Shown here: positions 53,991 to 64,000 of the stretch, one piece after another
Layout of the letters: each line of letters opens with the position of its first letter
Numbering within the stretch: position 1 is the first letter of the stretch
From: Plotosus lineatus
Taxonomy: Eukaryota; Chordata; Actinopteri; Siluriformes; Plotosidae
Reading direction: 5' to 3'
Length of the DNA: 64,000 nt
Assembly (NCBI GenBank): GCA_024760905.1
Contig: CM045733.1
Span: 19,057,501 to 19,121,500, forward strand
The notes under the pieces: generated by a model
The model's database searches: none
Told to the model about the DNA's origin: nothing
What the model saw: the letters and a program-made list of their open reading frames with translations, nothing else
Position numbers and translations under genes: made by a program

Positions 53991-54121
53991 CAGAACATAA
54001 ACATCCACGTGATCAAACTGACGTTTCAGGTTATAAATCTTACATATTTTGAGCAAGAGAATGGCATAGAACTGACAGAGCAGGATTTTTCTGAAAATAA
54101 AAAGTGTGAAAATGGGGTGTA

Positions 54122-54632
54122 CAGGGATCCCTCACTCTCCGCGTTTAATGGGGACCGAGACCACCCCACCCCCACCCCCACCCCCGCAACCACCGATTTC
54201 CACAAAATAAAATTGACCCCTCCCTGAATGATGTATACGTCCATATATATATATGTGTATATAATATCAATAAATACATAGTCAATGCTATCAATGCTTA
54301 TAATAACAATGCATAAGATGTAAATAAAATATAAATACACCCACATACAGATGCGCGCGCATACACACAGATGCGCGTGCACACACAGATGCGCACCTCA
54401 CATAAAAATGTAAGTAGTTTTCTTGGGAGGTTTTGGGTTGGTTTTTTTTGTTTTGTTTTGTTTTGATTGGGTTTTTTTGCATAATTGGCCTTGTTTTGTG
54501 GCATTTTCCTTAAATTTTTCACGATTTTTCCTTAATTTCCTTATGTTTTTTATTTTTCTATGAATATTTTTGAAAAACCCGTGATGCACTGAAGCCGCAG
54601 AAACTGAAGCACAAAGTAGTGAGGGATCACTG
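54122..54632. mobile_element. P1 pogo-type MITE
   Basis: Left end CAGGGATCCCTCACTCTCCG with TA at 54120-54121. Right end AAAGTAGTGAGGGATCACTG, where one base differs from the usual CCCTG. The interior has a CCCCACCCCCACCC run and the GCGCGC/ACACAGATGCG block. Confidence 0.88.
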
Positions 54633-54847
54633 TGTATATGTAAGTGTGTGTACATAGGCCATAATATCGCATTTGACTGAAATGCTGTACTGTATTCCGT
54701 TTGATTAGATGCAATATTGTCTATTAGAATGAAATGATGGTGTGTTTTTGCATTCATGAGAGGATAACAGTAATTTTATTAATGCCAAGCTCAATAAATT
54801 GGCAGAGACTACTGCAGTATATTGTGTATAGAATGGTACTTATTTTC

Positions 54848-54914
<67 letters not shown>

Positions 54915-56004
54915 TAGTTTGGAATCTTTCCTTCAATTATAAATTTTTATCTTGCTCCAATGCTGCACAATGTGCTGCATAGTTTTTAAACTTTACTCTT
55001 CATTTTTATTAGTACTTTTAGCCTTTATTTTCTTCTGCAGCATTTGTGAGAAGAGGCAAACATGGGTTATGTCAAGTTGACAGTCTACCTTCAAACCATG
55101 ATACTGCACACATTTACACACTTATCTTGTCATCAAGCTGAGGTGAAAAAATTACATGTGTTCAGAACTAAGAGAGACAGAATGGAAATACTGGAATGCA
55201 TGGAAATACGTACATGAAACAAAATAAAACCACGCATACATATCTGGGGTACAACATAAGATAACAGGTACACTGGCAAAAGGCTGCGAAAATCCTTTGT
55301 ACAGGTTAGGGGCCAAATAAATACAAATACCAGCCAGAATCGGTTACTCTCCATGCCTGGATGCCAGTTTCTTGTAGAATTGAAGGCCAGCCAATGCACA
55401 TGACTATTGGGCAGACAGAAATGGAAAATAAAAAGCTTTATTCACTCTCATAAAAGTCACTCATTAATAACAAAAAACACATGAGATTTGCAGATCCAAA
55501 ATAATACAGGCATTTGCAAATGTTTCTTTCCCACTGGAGAAGCCAAATATGACATCATGCTTGGATCTCAATAAAATATCTAATAATATGCCCAGCTGTA
55601 AATATGTTTCTGTTTTTCTGATCACACTCTTCAGTAAGTCTTCGGTAAATTAGTGACCTCCTAATTTAGTCCTGTAACTGATGTGCTACTTTTAGAGATT
55701 TCAGAGATTTGGACAGCTTGGTATTTTTGTTTAATATTTTAATACACGTAATATGTGTAACACGACCGTATAACAGTAACAAAGTAAAGTATGAAAGCGT
55801 ATGGCAAATGCTGTAAATGTAAACGTAACACGACAGATCATTTCTCAGATCATATCTTGCAGAGTATACAATGTGGTTGACAGAGAGCTCTGGCATGAGG
55901 TGGCCATGAAGGAACTGAAAGAACTAAAGCTGAAGTAAAAAAAAAAAATGCATTGTTTTTACTCTGTCATTTGAGTTTGGTGTGATTCGACTTCTTTACA
56001 TTAT
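54633..56004. other. Single-copy DNA with (GT)n
   Basis: The only clear feature is the (GT)n array at 54851-54910. No gene recognised. Confidence 0.42.
54851..54910. repeat. (GT)n microsatellite
   Basis: About 30 uninterrupted GT units. Confidence 0.95.
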
Positions 56005-56315
56005 GAGCAGGGGCAGCACGTAATATAGTGGTTAGCATGCAAGAAGGTCCTGAGTTCAAGTGCCAGGCTTGACCAGCCTGTTTCTGTCGGAGTTTACAGA
56101 CTGTTCCTGTTGCATATTATCGCCATGCTTATAAGGGTTTCCTTGGGGTACCTTGGTTTTCTCCTACAGTCCATAGACATAAACATTAGGCCAAGTGGCT
56201 GTTCCAAATTGATCCTTCGTGAGTGTGGCTGGTTGTGTATGGCTCGCCTTTACCTAGAGCTGTCTGAGATCTCCAGCCCTCTTTGATCCTAGTAGGATAA
56301 ATAAATTGCCTCAAC
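56005..56315 (+). repeat. SINE family B
   Basis: The head GGGGCAGCACGTAATATAGT and GAGTTCAAGTGCCAGG, and a body with GGGTTTCCTTGGGGTACCTT and GGCTGTTCCAAATTGATCC. The tail GATCCTAGTAGGATAAATAA differs from the AATTAGGATTAAG form. Confidence 0.78.
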
Positions 56316-56418
56316 AAATAAAGGAACAAATGAATCACGTATATAATATAAACTTGTGAATTTTTAGATTAAACATTTAAAAGAAGGGTGTGAATAGACA
56401 ATATTCAGTCGTGCAGTA

Positions 56419-56595
56419 CAGGGATCCCTCACTTTCCAAGAGGGACCAAGACCTCCCCCGCAACCGCTAATTTCCGTGAAGAAGGATCGACCCCCCCGAC
56501 TGACGTATACGTACATGTATATGTGTGTATAATATCAATAAATACGTATTCAACATATTCAAATAAAATATAAATACACACACATACAGACGTGT

Positions 56596-56636
<41 letters not shown>

Positions 56637-56845
56637 TGCGCACCTCACATAAAAACGTAAGTAATTTTGTGGGTTGTTTTCGTTTGTTGTTTTTTTTTCA
56701 TAATTGGTCTTGTTTTAAGGCATTTTCTTTAACCTTTTCCCTAATTTCCCATAATCTCCTTATTTTTTTATTTTTCAATGAATATTTTTGCCCGCAACGC
56801 ACTGAAGCCGCAGAAACTGACGCACAAAGTAGCGAGGGATCCCTG
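56419..56845. mobile_element. P1 pogo-type MITE, clean termini
   Basis: Left end CAGGGATCCCTCACTTTCC and right end GTAGCGAGGGATCCCTG, with TA at 56417-56418 and 56846-56847. It has an (AC)n array at 56597-56634 in its interior. It is the shortest full copy, at 427 bp. Confidence 0.93.
56597..56634. repeat. (AC)n microsatellite inside P1
   Basis: About 18 AC units at the place where other P1 copies have short CACACA runs. Confidence 0.92.
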
Positions 56846-56847
56846 TA

Positions 56848-57184
56848 CACCATCTATTAGTTTGTTGAGAAGTGGTTATGATGTACGTCTCTTGAACTGT
56901 ATTTCATACAGCAGGTGCTTTCCGACTGACAACAGGAATGGGTGGAAGAACAATTACCATTGCTCTTAGGAGTTGCCAGGTCTCAACCAAATTTCCAGCG
57001 AAACATTTAAAAAAAAACACACAAAAACCCAAAATCTAGTCAGAATATTTCAGGCCTCAAAGGGGGAGGCATATTTCTTGTTTTCTTAAATTTGAAGAGG
57101 GAATATCAACCTTTCTAATGTACAAACAGTGGCCTCTCCATAATCCTCTTCGTTTCAATTGTTTGAAGAAAAATCACTTTTTTC
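56848..57184. other. Single-copy DNA
   Basis: No recognised feature. Confidence 0.4.
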
Positions 57185-57563
57185 TTATTGAGTGCCCACC
57201 AATCCATTCATCTGTTCATATATTCGTCGATCCATTTGCTGAACAGTTTAATCCTACTAATGTCGTAGGGAGGCTGGAGCCTATCTAAGGCAGGATAAGT
57301 CCTGAACAGCTCACAAGCATCCCCTTCACAGGTCCCATCGCAGAACCAACACAATCACAGTTAATCACACTCCCATCTAGGGGCAATTTAGAATATCTAA
57401 TTAGCCTAATGTGAATGTCTTTTGACTGAGGCAGGAAACTGGACTACCCAGAGGAAACTCTTCCAAGCAAGAACATTCAAGGAGAACATGCACAGATTTC
57501 TCCACAGAGAAATGCTATTGACGAGCCCGGAACTTTAACTCTGAAACTTCTTTCTGTGAGTCG
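57185..57563 (-). repeat. SINE family B
   Basis: The tail GAACAGTTTAATCCTACTAA is at left. The body CACTCCCATCTAGGGGCAAT and AAGGAGAACATGCACAGATT follows, with the head end near TTCTTTCTGTGAGTCGC. Its head is where SINE C inserted. Confidence 0.8.
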
Positions 57564-57578
57564 CTCATGCCGCACCTA

Positions 57579-57891
57579 AGGTAGGTAAGGTAAAGTCAGT
57601 TGCGTTTTTACATCCGAGCCTCGTAGCTCATCATGCCGGTGCTTATCCCCGGTTTCCATAGCATGAAGCGACCAGGAGTTCAACTCCCCCTGGATGGGAT
57701 GCTAGTCCATCGCAGGTTACCTTCCCAGTATATTTTTACTGGTACCCATTTATACTGCTGGGTGAACAGAGGCACACTTGTGGTTGAGACCTTGCCCAGG
57801 GGTCTTAGCACAGTGAGGGTCTCAGTGGGATTCGAACTCACAACCTCCCGATCATGAGCGCAGCACCCTAACCACTATGCCACCAGCCCCA
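57579..57891 (-). repeat. tRNA-derived SINE, family C
   Basis: Minus-strand copy with the tRNA-like head at right: read on the minus strand it starts GGGGCTGGTGGCATAGTGGT, with GAGTTCGAATCCCACTGAG as B box. The body includes GATGGACTAGCATCCCATCC and the tail GGCTCGGATGTAAAAACG. A target duplication with one mismatch flanks it: CTCATGCCGCACCTA at 57564-57578 and CTCATGCCACACCTA at 57892-57906. Confidence 0.9.
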
Positions 57892-57906
57892 CTCATGCCA
57901 CACCTA

Positions 57907-58393
57907 CCCATGTACAAATTCTGAAATAACACAATCCAGTCAGTTTCTTTTGTCCTGCTTACGTTAGAAATTATGTTTCGACAAACTGTTTAAGGTTAGC
58001 TTCCTTTTCTACATTTTTTTATAACCCTCCATCTGATTATCTGCACTCACAGCCTCAGGCATACCTTTTTTTTTTTGGGGGGGGGGGGTGCCATGTTTTT
58101 TCTAACTAGCACTGGCCCTGCTAGCATTATGCCACAGTAAACTAAGCAGAGGAAAGTCTGTTGTTGGTTACAAATAGCAGCACACATTGTTACATAGACC
58201 ACATCCTCAGAGGACTGAGCTCTTCAGTTTAGTCTTCTTGGCAATACCCCAGCTGCTCTTGGCAAAAATCTTATGTGTGTTAATACTCTGTGTCTGACCT
58301 GGGCCAGTACAACACAGCACTGGCAAGGGAACTGTCGCTGAAAGAAGGATTGATAACAACTGTCCATAGCAAAACTGCAGATGAGGGAAATGT
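57907..58393. other. Single-copy DNA with T/G homopolymers
   Basis: A T-run followed by a G-run lies near 58068-58089. No gene recognised. Confidence 0.4.
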
Positions 58394-58404
58394 AGAGAAG
58401 TATT

Positions 58405-58524
58405 CATTCATTCATTCATTCATTCATTCATTTTCTGAACCAGTTTATCCTAAATAGGGTCACGGGGAGGCTGGCACCCATCTCAACTGATTCTTGCATA
58501 GCCAGAATACACCCTGGACAGCTC
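58405..58524 (-). repeat. SINE L2-like tail fragment with target duplication
   Basis: A strongly 5'-truncated insertion: the (ATTC)n tail is at left, then GGGTCACGGGGAGGCTGGCA, ending at ACACCCTGGACAGCTC. The perfect 11-bp duplication AGAGAAGTATT is at 58394-58404 and 58525-58535. Truncation with a duplication shows that a LINE mechanism inserted it. Confidence 0.9.
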
Positions 58525-58771
58525 AGAGAAGTATTAAAAAAAAATAAAAAAAAAAAAAAAAATTTACACTATGTGTTTCTCTGTTAAGTAATAATAAATG
58601 CTAACAGTAGAGGAAATAGATATTTCTAATTTTCTAGCACAGTACTGGCATTACATGCTGCAGGATCCACAATATGTTTTTAAGCTGAATGTCTGTAAAA
58701 TTATGTATAATGTGAGAGTAAAATGAGAATATGGGTGTAGGGATTAGCAATATTAGTATGCTGTGCTAGAG

Positions 58772-59081
58772 CAGTGCTTCTCAATTATTTTCTGTGGCGC
58801 CCCCTAGAAGAAGAAAAAACATTTCACACACACACACACACCCCCAGCACCCCACGCGTCTATAAATGGTGTTTTTCTGCACTTCATATTGTTTGCTTGG
58901 TGCTTTTTTTACACCATAGTGCGACAATGAGAGCCCCACTGCCACCTACTGTAGAGGATGCACAATTACACTTAATTCTAGTACAGTATGGCAAAAAAGC
59001 ATGGTCCCCAGGGTCGTACATGCCCCCCGGCATCACACAGTGCCCCCCAAGGGGGCATGCCCCACTATTTGAGAAGCACTG
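58772..59081. mobile_element. hAT-type MITE with perfect 8-bp duplication
   Basis: Ends CAGTGCTTCTCAATTATTTT and CACTATTTGAGAAGCACTG are inverted. The internal GTGGCGCCCCC and GGGGGCATGCCCC blocks echo each other. The duplication TGCTAGAG lies at 58764-58771 and 59082-59089. It contains a short (CA)n. No coding capacity. Confidence 0.95.
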
Positions 59082-59089
59082 TGCTAGAG

Positions 59090-60506
59090 GGACGTGTGTA
59101 GAAAATAGGGTGTGTAGGCATATGTAATTTGGCAAATGAATTTGAAGCGTTTGAGTGTGTATTTAGTGTGTATGTGCTTTTTTGCTAGAATGAAGAGACC
59201 AAACTTCAGTGAAAACTTCGGTATAGCGGTAGCAGTGTAATCACAAATTTAATGTGGTTCTGCAGGCACAGCTTACCTGCTGTGCCACCTGTTGAAGTAT
59301 GCACGCTCAACAGTTGCCATATTAACATGTGATGGTTGTTGCATTAGAACACATAATACATCATTATCATTTAAAGGCAAAGGGACTCAAATCAGCAGTT
59401 TTGAAAGGACTGTTTAGACAGCATAAGAAAGATGCTGTGGTACTTTATCATTATGGTACAGAATTTTGATACACTTGATGGATATTTCATTACGATCTCA
59501 CTCAGACAACTGTGTCAACTTTTGGAAAGGGGATATTTCTCCTATTATATAAACATGGTTCTTTACAGCTTGCAATAGTGACTCAGTGACTTGTGTCTGC
59601 GGTTGCCCCGCAATGGATTGGCGATCTCTTCAGTGTGCCTCTCACCTCTTGTTGTCACCTCTTCCTCTTCAATCCAGATTAACAGTACTGTATAGATAGT
59701 GGAGAGATATGGGTCTGAAGATCATCCACACACACCCTGCAAACAGTTTAAATTTCCTTGTGGGACCATATTAGATTTCAATTGTAATACATGCTATAAA
59801 ACAAGGCATTGGTGGATAGTTAGTCCATTGTGGGACAATGTAATTACTGCCCCTGCTAGCTTCTATTGTCGCTTGTCGTAGTTCACTTTTTTAACCACTA
59901 GGTGAAAAAAGAAGTACAGTACAGTACTGTATAGTGGAGAGTGAGGCAGTGAGCACTCTACACATCTGGACAGGCAAGCAAATCAGTACAGTCTCGAACA
60001 TCTGTCAAGCAGCTATATTTGGAAAAATGATTGGAAAATTAAAAGATGTAAATATAATTTAAGAACTGTAAATGTAGAATTTAAAATGAATGGAGTTGTG
60101 AGAGAAGACAAATGTTAAATGGTTAGAAGAGCTAATATAAATGGTGGAACTCTGCTCAATCGGCCCCAATGGAGAATCCACTACTGCTTTAAACAAATGA
60201 TCTTCATTAATAAGATTATCTTAATGGCGTTACAACTGACTGGGACCTAATGACAGGTCACTTGGCATTAGAATAATTTTAGTAGGTATTACATGCATTT
60301 TTAACCTAATTCATATCCTAGACAAGAATGTGTTGTGATTATAACCCAAATCACCATCTTCTTGTGTATAGTACACCCTAACAGATATCATCTGATCTCA
60401 TCTGAACCGACGCGGCTACTATTAAGTGCCTTGACAATTTCTCTTTTAAATCAGGTTTAACAAATAAAAGTGGCCCCATGTTGAGCTGATCCAATAAATC
60501 AGGCCC
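59090..60506. other. Single-copy DNA, candidate conserved non-coding segment
   Basis: A weak L2/SINE-like relic lies near 59595-59690 (GCAATGGATTGGCGATC). The interval 60120-60320 is complex, with repeated homeodomain-like cores (TCATTAATAAGATTATC, CATTAGAATAATTTTAG). No coding domain. Confidence 0.35.
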
Positions 60507-60765
60507 CCGGTGCAGCTAACTGGGTTATCAAAGGACGGCCATGACACTTACGGTCTATGCTGTGAGGCATGTAAAAGAACCATTGCTGACTTTTGACAAG
60601 AGTAGCTGCAAAGCTGTCAGCGTGTTTCTGCCCTGCGATGGCCTGTTGAGCTGTTCACGTACTGAGCTGTGTACTCTGCCTTCGCCCAGAGACGGCTGGA
60701 CTGGGCGCCAGCCGCCCCGCGACCCTAATTAGGATTAAGTGGTTACAGAAAATGATGATGAATGA
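60507..60765 (+). repeat. SINE family A, L2-like tail, 5'-truncated
   Basis: Begins GGTGCAGCTAACTGGGTTAT inside the body and ends CCTAATTAGGATTAAGTGGT then AAAATGATGATGAATGAA. A short duplication alters the CTGTTCACGTACTGAGCTG part. Confidence 0.88.
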
Positions 60766-60965
60766 ACAGTGAGTCAGATAACTTGACCTATTGACCCCTA
60801 AGATCACTGAAAGTCACACTCAACTGATTACACACTAAGCTTACAGGAATACTGACTGTCATTTGGCTGTTTGTCTGCTTGTTTATGATTAAAAAAAGAT
60901 AAATTAAATAATAAATACATTTTATAAATTTAATCAGTTTGAATGGCGTGAATTACATTTCAAAT

Positions 60966-60967
60966 GA

Positions 60968-61012
<45 letters not shown>
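60966..61012. repeat. (TTA)n microsatellite at a SINE 5' end
   Basis: About 15 uninterrupted ATT units lead directly into the SINE head. Confidence 0.93.
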
Positions 61013-61368
61013 GAGGCAGTGGTGGCCTGGTGGTATAGGGCGCTGGATCACTGATCCTAAGGTTGGGGGTTCGAGTCCCACTCTCCACAAGGTTGTCACT
61101 GGTGTCTCCCCCCTCCCCCCCATTGCAGCCAACTGGGTTATCAAAGGCCGGCCATGTCTCTCACTATCTATGGTGTGAGGCATGTAAAAGAACCTTTGCT
61201 GACTTTCGACAAGAGTAGGCTGCAAAGCCATCAGCGTGTTTCCGCCTTGCGATGGCCTGAGCTGTCCAGGGTGTATTCTGCCCTCGCCCAGAGTCGGCTG
61301 GGATGGGCGCTAGCCTTACCGTGACCCTAATTAGGATTAAGAGGTTACAAAAAAATAAACGCTAAATG
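61013..61368 (+). repeat. SINE family A, L2-like tail, near full length
   Basis: One of the best-preserved copies: head GAGGCAGTGGTGGCCTGGTG, GTATAGGGCGCTGGATCACT and GGGGTTCGAGTCCC, then body CAACTGGGTTATCAAAGGCC. The tail is CCTAATTAGGATTAAGAGGT and AATAAACGCTAAATGAAC. Confidence 0.92.
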
Positions 61369-61731
61369 AACACTTGTTTTATCATCATCATTATTATTAT
61401 ATTATATTATATTCACCATAAATATTAAACCATTAAAGAATATAGCACGAATGGCAGAATTCCCCATAGTGTAATCTCTGCGTGGCCAGGAGTGAAACGA
61501 TTTGCACTGCTCTGCCTGTGCTGTTCGAGGCTTTAAATGCTTCAGTGAAACCTGAGTCTTCAGAACTGCAGCTCGTCCGTATGATGGTTGGGTTTATCAT
61601 GCGGGATATTGAGGAAGGAACAAGTAAAACTGATCGAAAGACATCCTGATGAATTCTTTATGTAATTACAACGTTATAACTACTGCTAACCCTCAACACA
61701 AGCCCTCATCTTTATTACTACTCGCACCACG

Positions 61732-61768
<37 letters not shown>

Positions 61769-61879
61769 TCAAACTGCAGGTAGCCTGGTACTTTAAGCGC
61801 TCACTCTGTGTCTCAACCACCGCTGGTTTTGCAAGCATCAGCAGGAAAAAAAAAAAGAAAAAAAAAAAAAAGTATCTAG
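61369..61879. other. Single-copy DNA with T- and A-homopolymers
   Basis: A T-run at about 61736-61763 and an A-run near 61845-61870 face each other. No gene recognised. Confidence 0.4.
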
Positions 61880-62400
61880 CCAATGGTGCTGGGTCCGGGA
61901 CCCGTGCTTTAGCGGAAAGGACATCCTGTACCGACTCGCGCGCTCCCGAGGCAGGCTTGCAGCACAGCCGAGCCCAGTGGTTGCCGCCGGTGGTGTGCTC
62001 TGGTTCAGCCTAACCGGATTGGACGAAACAAACGTCAGTATCCTATAGACTCCTCCTCCTCCCCGCCTCCTCCTTCGACTTTTTCATGGGACGTGTCCTT
62101 GTTTTTCTCAATCGAGGCAGGCAGGTTCCTGCGCGCGCTCCGAATACTGCCTGGAGTGGGCTGTGCGCACGAGAAAACATTTATTGCATCATATTGTTCA
62201 TCTCTTCCATCAACATTGCACGATTTTCACGTGTAAAACGTTTTAGAAATACGATTAAAGCCAAGTTAAGCGGGGTTTACAATCTGAGCTTCGAACCGAA
62301 ACACCGAAAGATGCAAGCGCATCCATGGGACAGCACACCGCGTCCAAGTTCAAGTTCAAAACAGCTTTACTAGTATAAGCGCGAGCACACGAGCATGACC
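61880..62400. promoter_or_regulatory. CpG-dense segment, candidate promoter or first exon
   Basis: CpG dinucleotides are frequent here (GACTCGCGCGCTCCCGAGG, GCGCGCGCTCCG) against a CpG-poor, AT-rich background. An inverted CCAAT box (GGATTGGACG near 62016) and a GC-box-like CCCCGCCTCC near 62058 are present. A 95-codon frame from 62086 shows no domain, and I do not call it a gene. A host gene may start here, in either direction, but splice structure cannot be established. Confidence 0.4.
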
Positions 62401-63076
62401 ACGCCTTCGGAATGTGGGGTCACGTCTGAGTATTAATAAAAAAAAATAAAAAAAAAAGTGATAGTACCACACCTCTGTTTATTCACCTACTGGTACCACT
62501 TACACCTGAATTTCAAACATATTCAATACGCGCCAGGCTCACAGGTGTCCATACCTGAGAAATATTTTGGATACAGGTGAAATACTTCCTGGGACTATTT
62601 TGCCCAATTTCTTGCCCCCATCCCATCGTGACCCATCCACACACTGTAAAACGTTTCTATGATTAAAAGTGAAGCATTGCTTTATTCCTTGAGGTTAATT
62701 CTGTAAATCTCTGCTTAATTTGTTTGATCACGTGATTATACCCGGATGTATTTGATTAACCTGTATATAATGTAATATCAGATCCCCAAATCATTCTGGG
62801 ATTAGTGTATTTGCTAAAAATGGTAAAAATATCATAAAAATTGAACATTTTTACACTGTATATTATTCTACTGGTTAGTGTGTATTAGTCATTATCCTTA
62901 AAAATAAAAAAGTACATAGTTCGTTTGTTTAAAAAATACATTCTTATAGCCACAGAAAATGTTTTTTTTTATTAATCATCTCTTTTAAACAAGCAATACA
63001 AAAATCCACATCAAAATTTAATATAGGCTCAGTTTGCAACCTTGCACAATTTTTTTCAAATTTTGAAAAACTTGAC

Positions 63077-63107
<31 letters not shown>

Positions 63108-63510
63108 CACAAATGCCACTTTGGAATAGTCATGAACAACAAAAGCTTAACATAAATAAGTTAGTATAATTTCCTCAGTGTTTTTACAAAGCAATATACA
63201 CAGGAACACTTCAGAATTTTACACATGCAGTGTAACGTCTAGTTTGTTTTATTTATTTGTAGGTTTTTGTGGGGATAGTGGAGCCTCATGTTCAACATGA
63301 ATACCATGTGTAATGGCAAAAAGACTGAATATACAGACTACTTAAAAAAGTGTTTAAAATATAATCTTTTAAAAAAAATTCTACACAGTGATGTAAGAAA
63401 AAAGTGACGAGAAAATTTGCTGTGAATTTGTTTTCATTAATAATTTACTCAGTAGATTCTTTCATAAAATTTCAAAACATTCTGGGGAGGTTTAAAAATA
63501 ATAAAATAAA

Positions 63511-63542
<32 letters not shown>

Positions 63543-64000
63543 CAACCTAGTGGAATAACCCAGGGATATAATAATACTGTGAAACACTGTCAAAACCATA
63601 AAACCACACCCTAAAAAAAAAGGAATATCCCTGCCTGAACATGTTGCAACTTTGGCAGACTTTTAAAATAAACTTCACATAATTAAAGTACCATACACAC
63701 TTCCATGGCATCTCCAATAATGGAAAAAAATTTAATTGTCTACTGGTGTCTGAAATGGTTGGATACCTGGTTTTTTTTTTGTGTGTGTGTGTGTGTGATT
63801 TTTTTTTTTTTTTATGGGAGCTCTTTTAAATGGAGGACATGGGTCCCTTGTGATTATTTTGAAACTAATCCAACTTGTTTTATTCAATTTAACAAAACTT
63901 ATCCAATCTGGTGGAATTTGGGGTAGTTTTGAAAAATGCACAGCAATTCTCCAAGTCATTCATTCACACTATATGATTTTTTTTTTAATCATCATTGTGT
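62401..64000. other. AT-rich single-copy DNA with poly-A/T tracts
   Basis: Long A-runs (about 63078-63105 and 63518-63542), T-runs near 63770 and 63801-63814 and a (GT)n run near 63781-63797. This could be a UTR, intron or intergenic DNA. No coding domain. Confidence 0.4.

Noticed and set aside
62086..62373. 95-codon frame in the CpG-rich segment as a gene
   Set aside because: No recognised domain or signal peptide, and arginine-rich composition expected of CpG-rich DNA. The segment is noted only as a possible promoter or exon.

Overview
The window looks like nuclear DNA from a vertebrate, most likely a ray-finned fish. No complete host protein-coding gene, rRNA gene or tRNA gene can be supported. 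The fish assignment rests on the repeats: RTE-clade non-LTR elements, several Tc1/mariner families, pogo/Tigger and hAT miniature elements, tRNA-derived SINEs with L2-like tails, and long (TG)n microsatellites. This combination is typical of actinopterygian genomes. The exact species cannot be read from the sequence, and a non-teleost ray-finned fish is possible.

Layout. 0.5-3.4 kb: a SINE, then a minus-strand RTE-like LINE with recognisable endonuclease and reverse-transcriptase segments. 6-7.3 kb: a LINE 3' fragment beside a pogo-type element that carries a SINE with a clean target duplication. 8.1-9.5 kb: a decayed Ty3/gypsy RT followed by a pogo/Tigger-like element that keeps an intact helix-turn-helix ORF. 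10.7-15 kb: a decayed Tc1 transposon and two further pogo-like elements. 16.5-17.6 kb: a 43-bp minisatellite of about 25 units built from hairpin-like half-units. 18.8-27.8 kb: dense SINEs, many nested, two hAT palindromic MITEs, a hAT remnant with another transposon inside, and the first of two 98-99% identical 789-bp Tigger-like elements. 28.7-33.1 kb: a Tc1 copy with long IRs, an interstitial telomere-like block, an internally deleted Tc1 and a LINE 3' fragment. 35-38.4 kb: a head-to-head SINE pair and a three-level nest (SINE, pogo MITE, second SINE). 38.8-42.2 kb: mostly single-copy DNA that could hold conserved non-coding elements. 42-47.2 kb: SINEs, trinucleotide arrays, a long GT/GA microsatellite and a Tc1 3' half. 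48.3-53.6 kb: a second Tc1 copy, the second Tigger copy and a third Tc1 family. 54-59.1 kb: pogo MITEs, SINEs and a hAT MITE with a perfect 8-bp duplication. 59.1-64 kb: mostly single-copy, with a CpG-dense segment near 61.9-62.4 kb that is the best promoter candidate.

How the parts relate. The main theme is parasite-parasite interaction. One tRNA-derived SINE family (called A here) has two 3' halves: an L2-like one, also used by a second SINE family (B), and one resembling the 5' end plus the 3' end of the RTE LINE in this same window. Each would let the SINE borrow a different LINE machinery. DNA-transposon copies are broken in different places in different copies, so no copy here encodes a full transposase, yet three miniature pogo-type elements keep an open DNA-binding-domain ORF.
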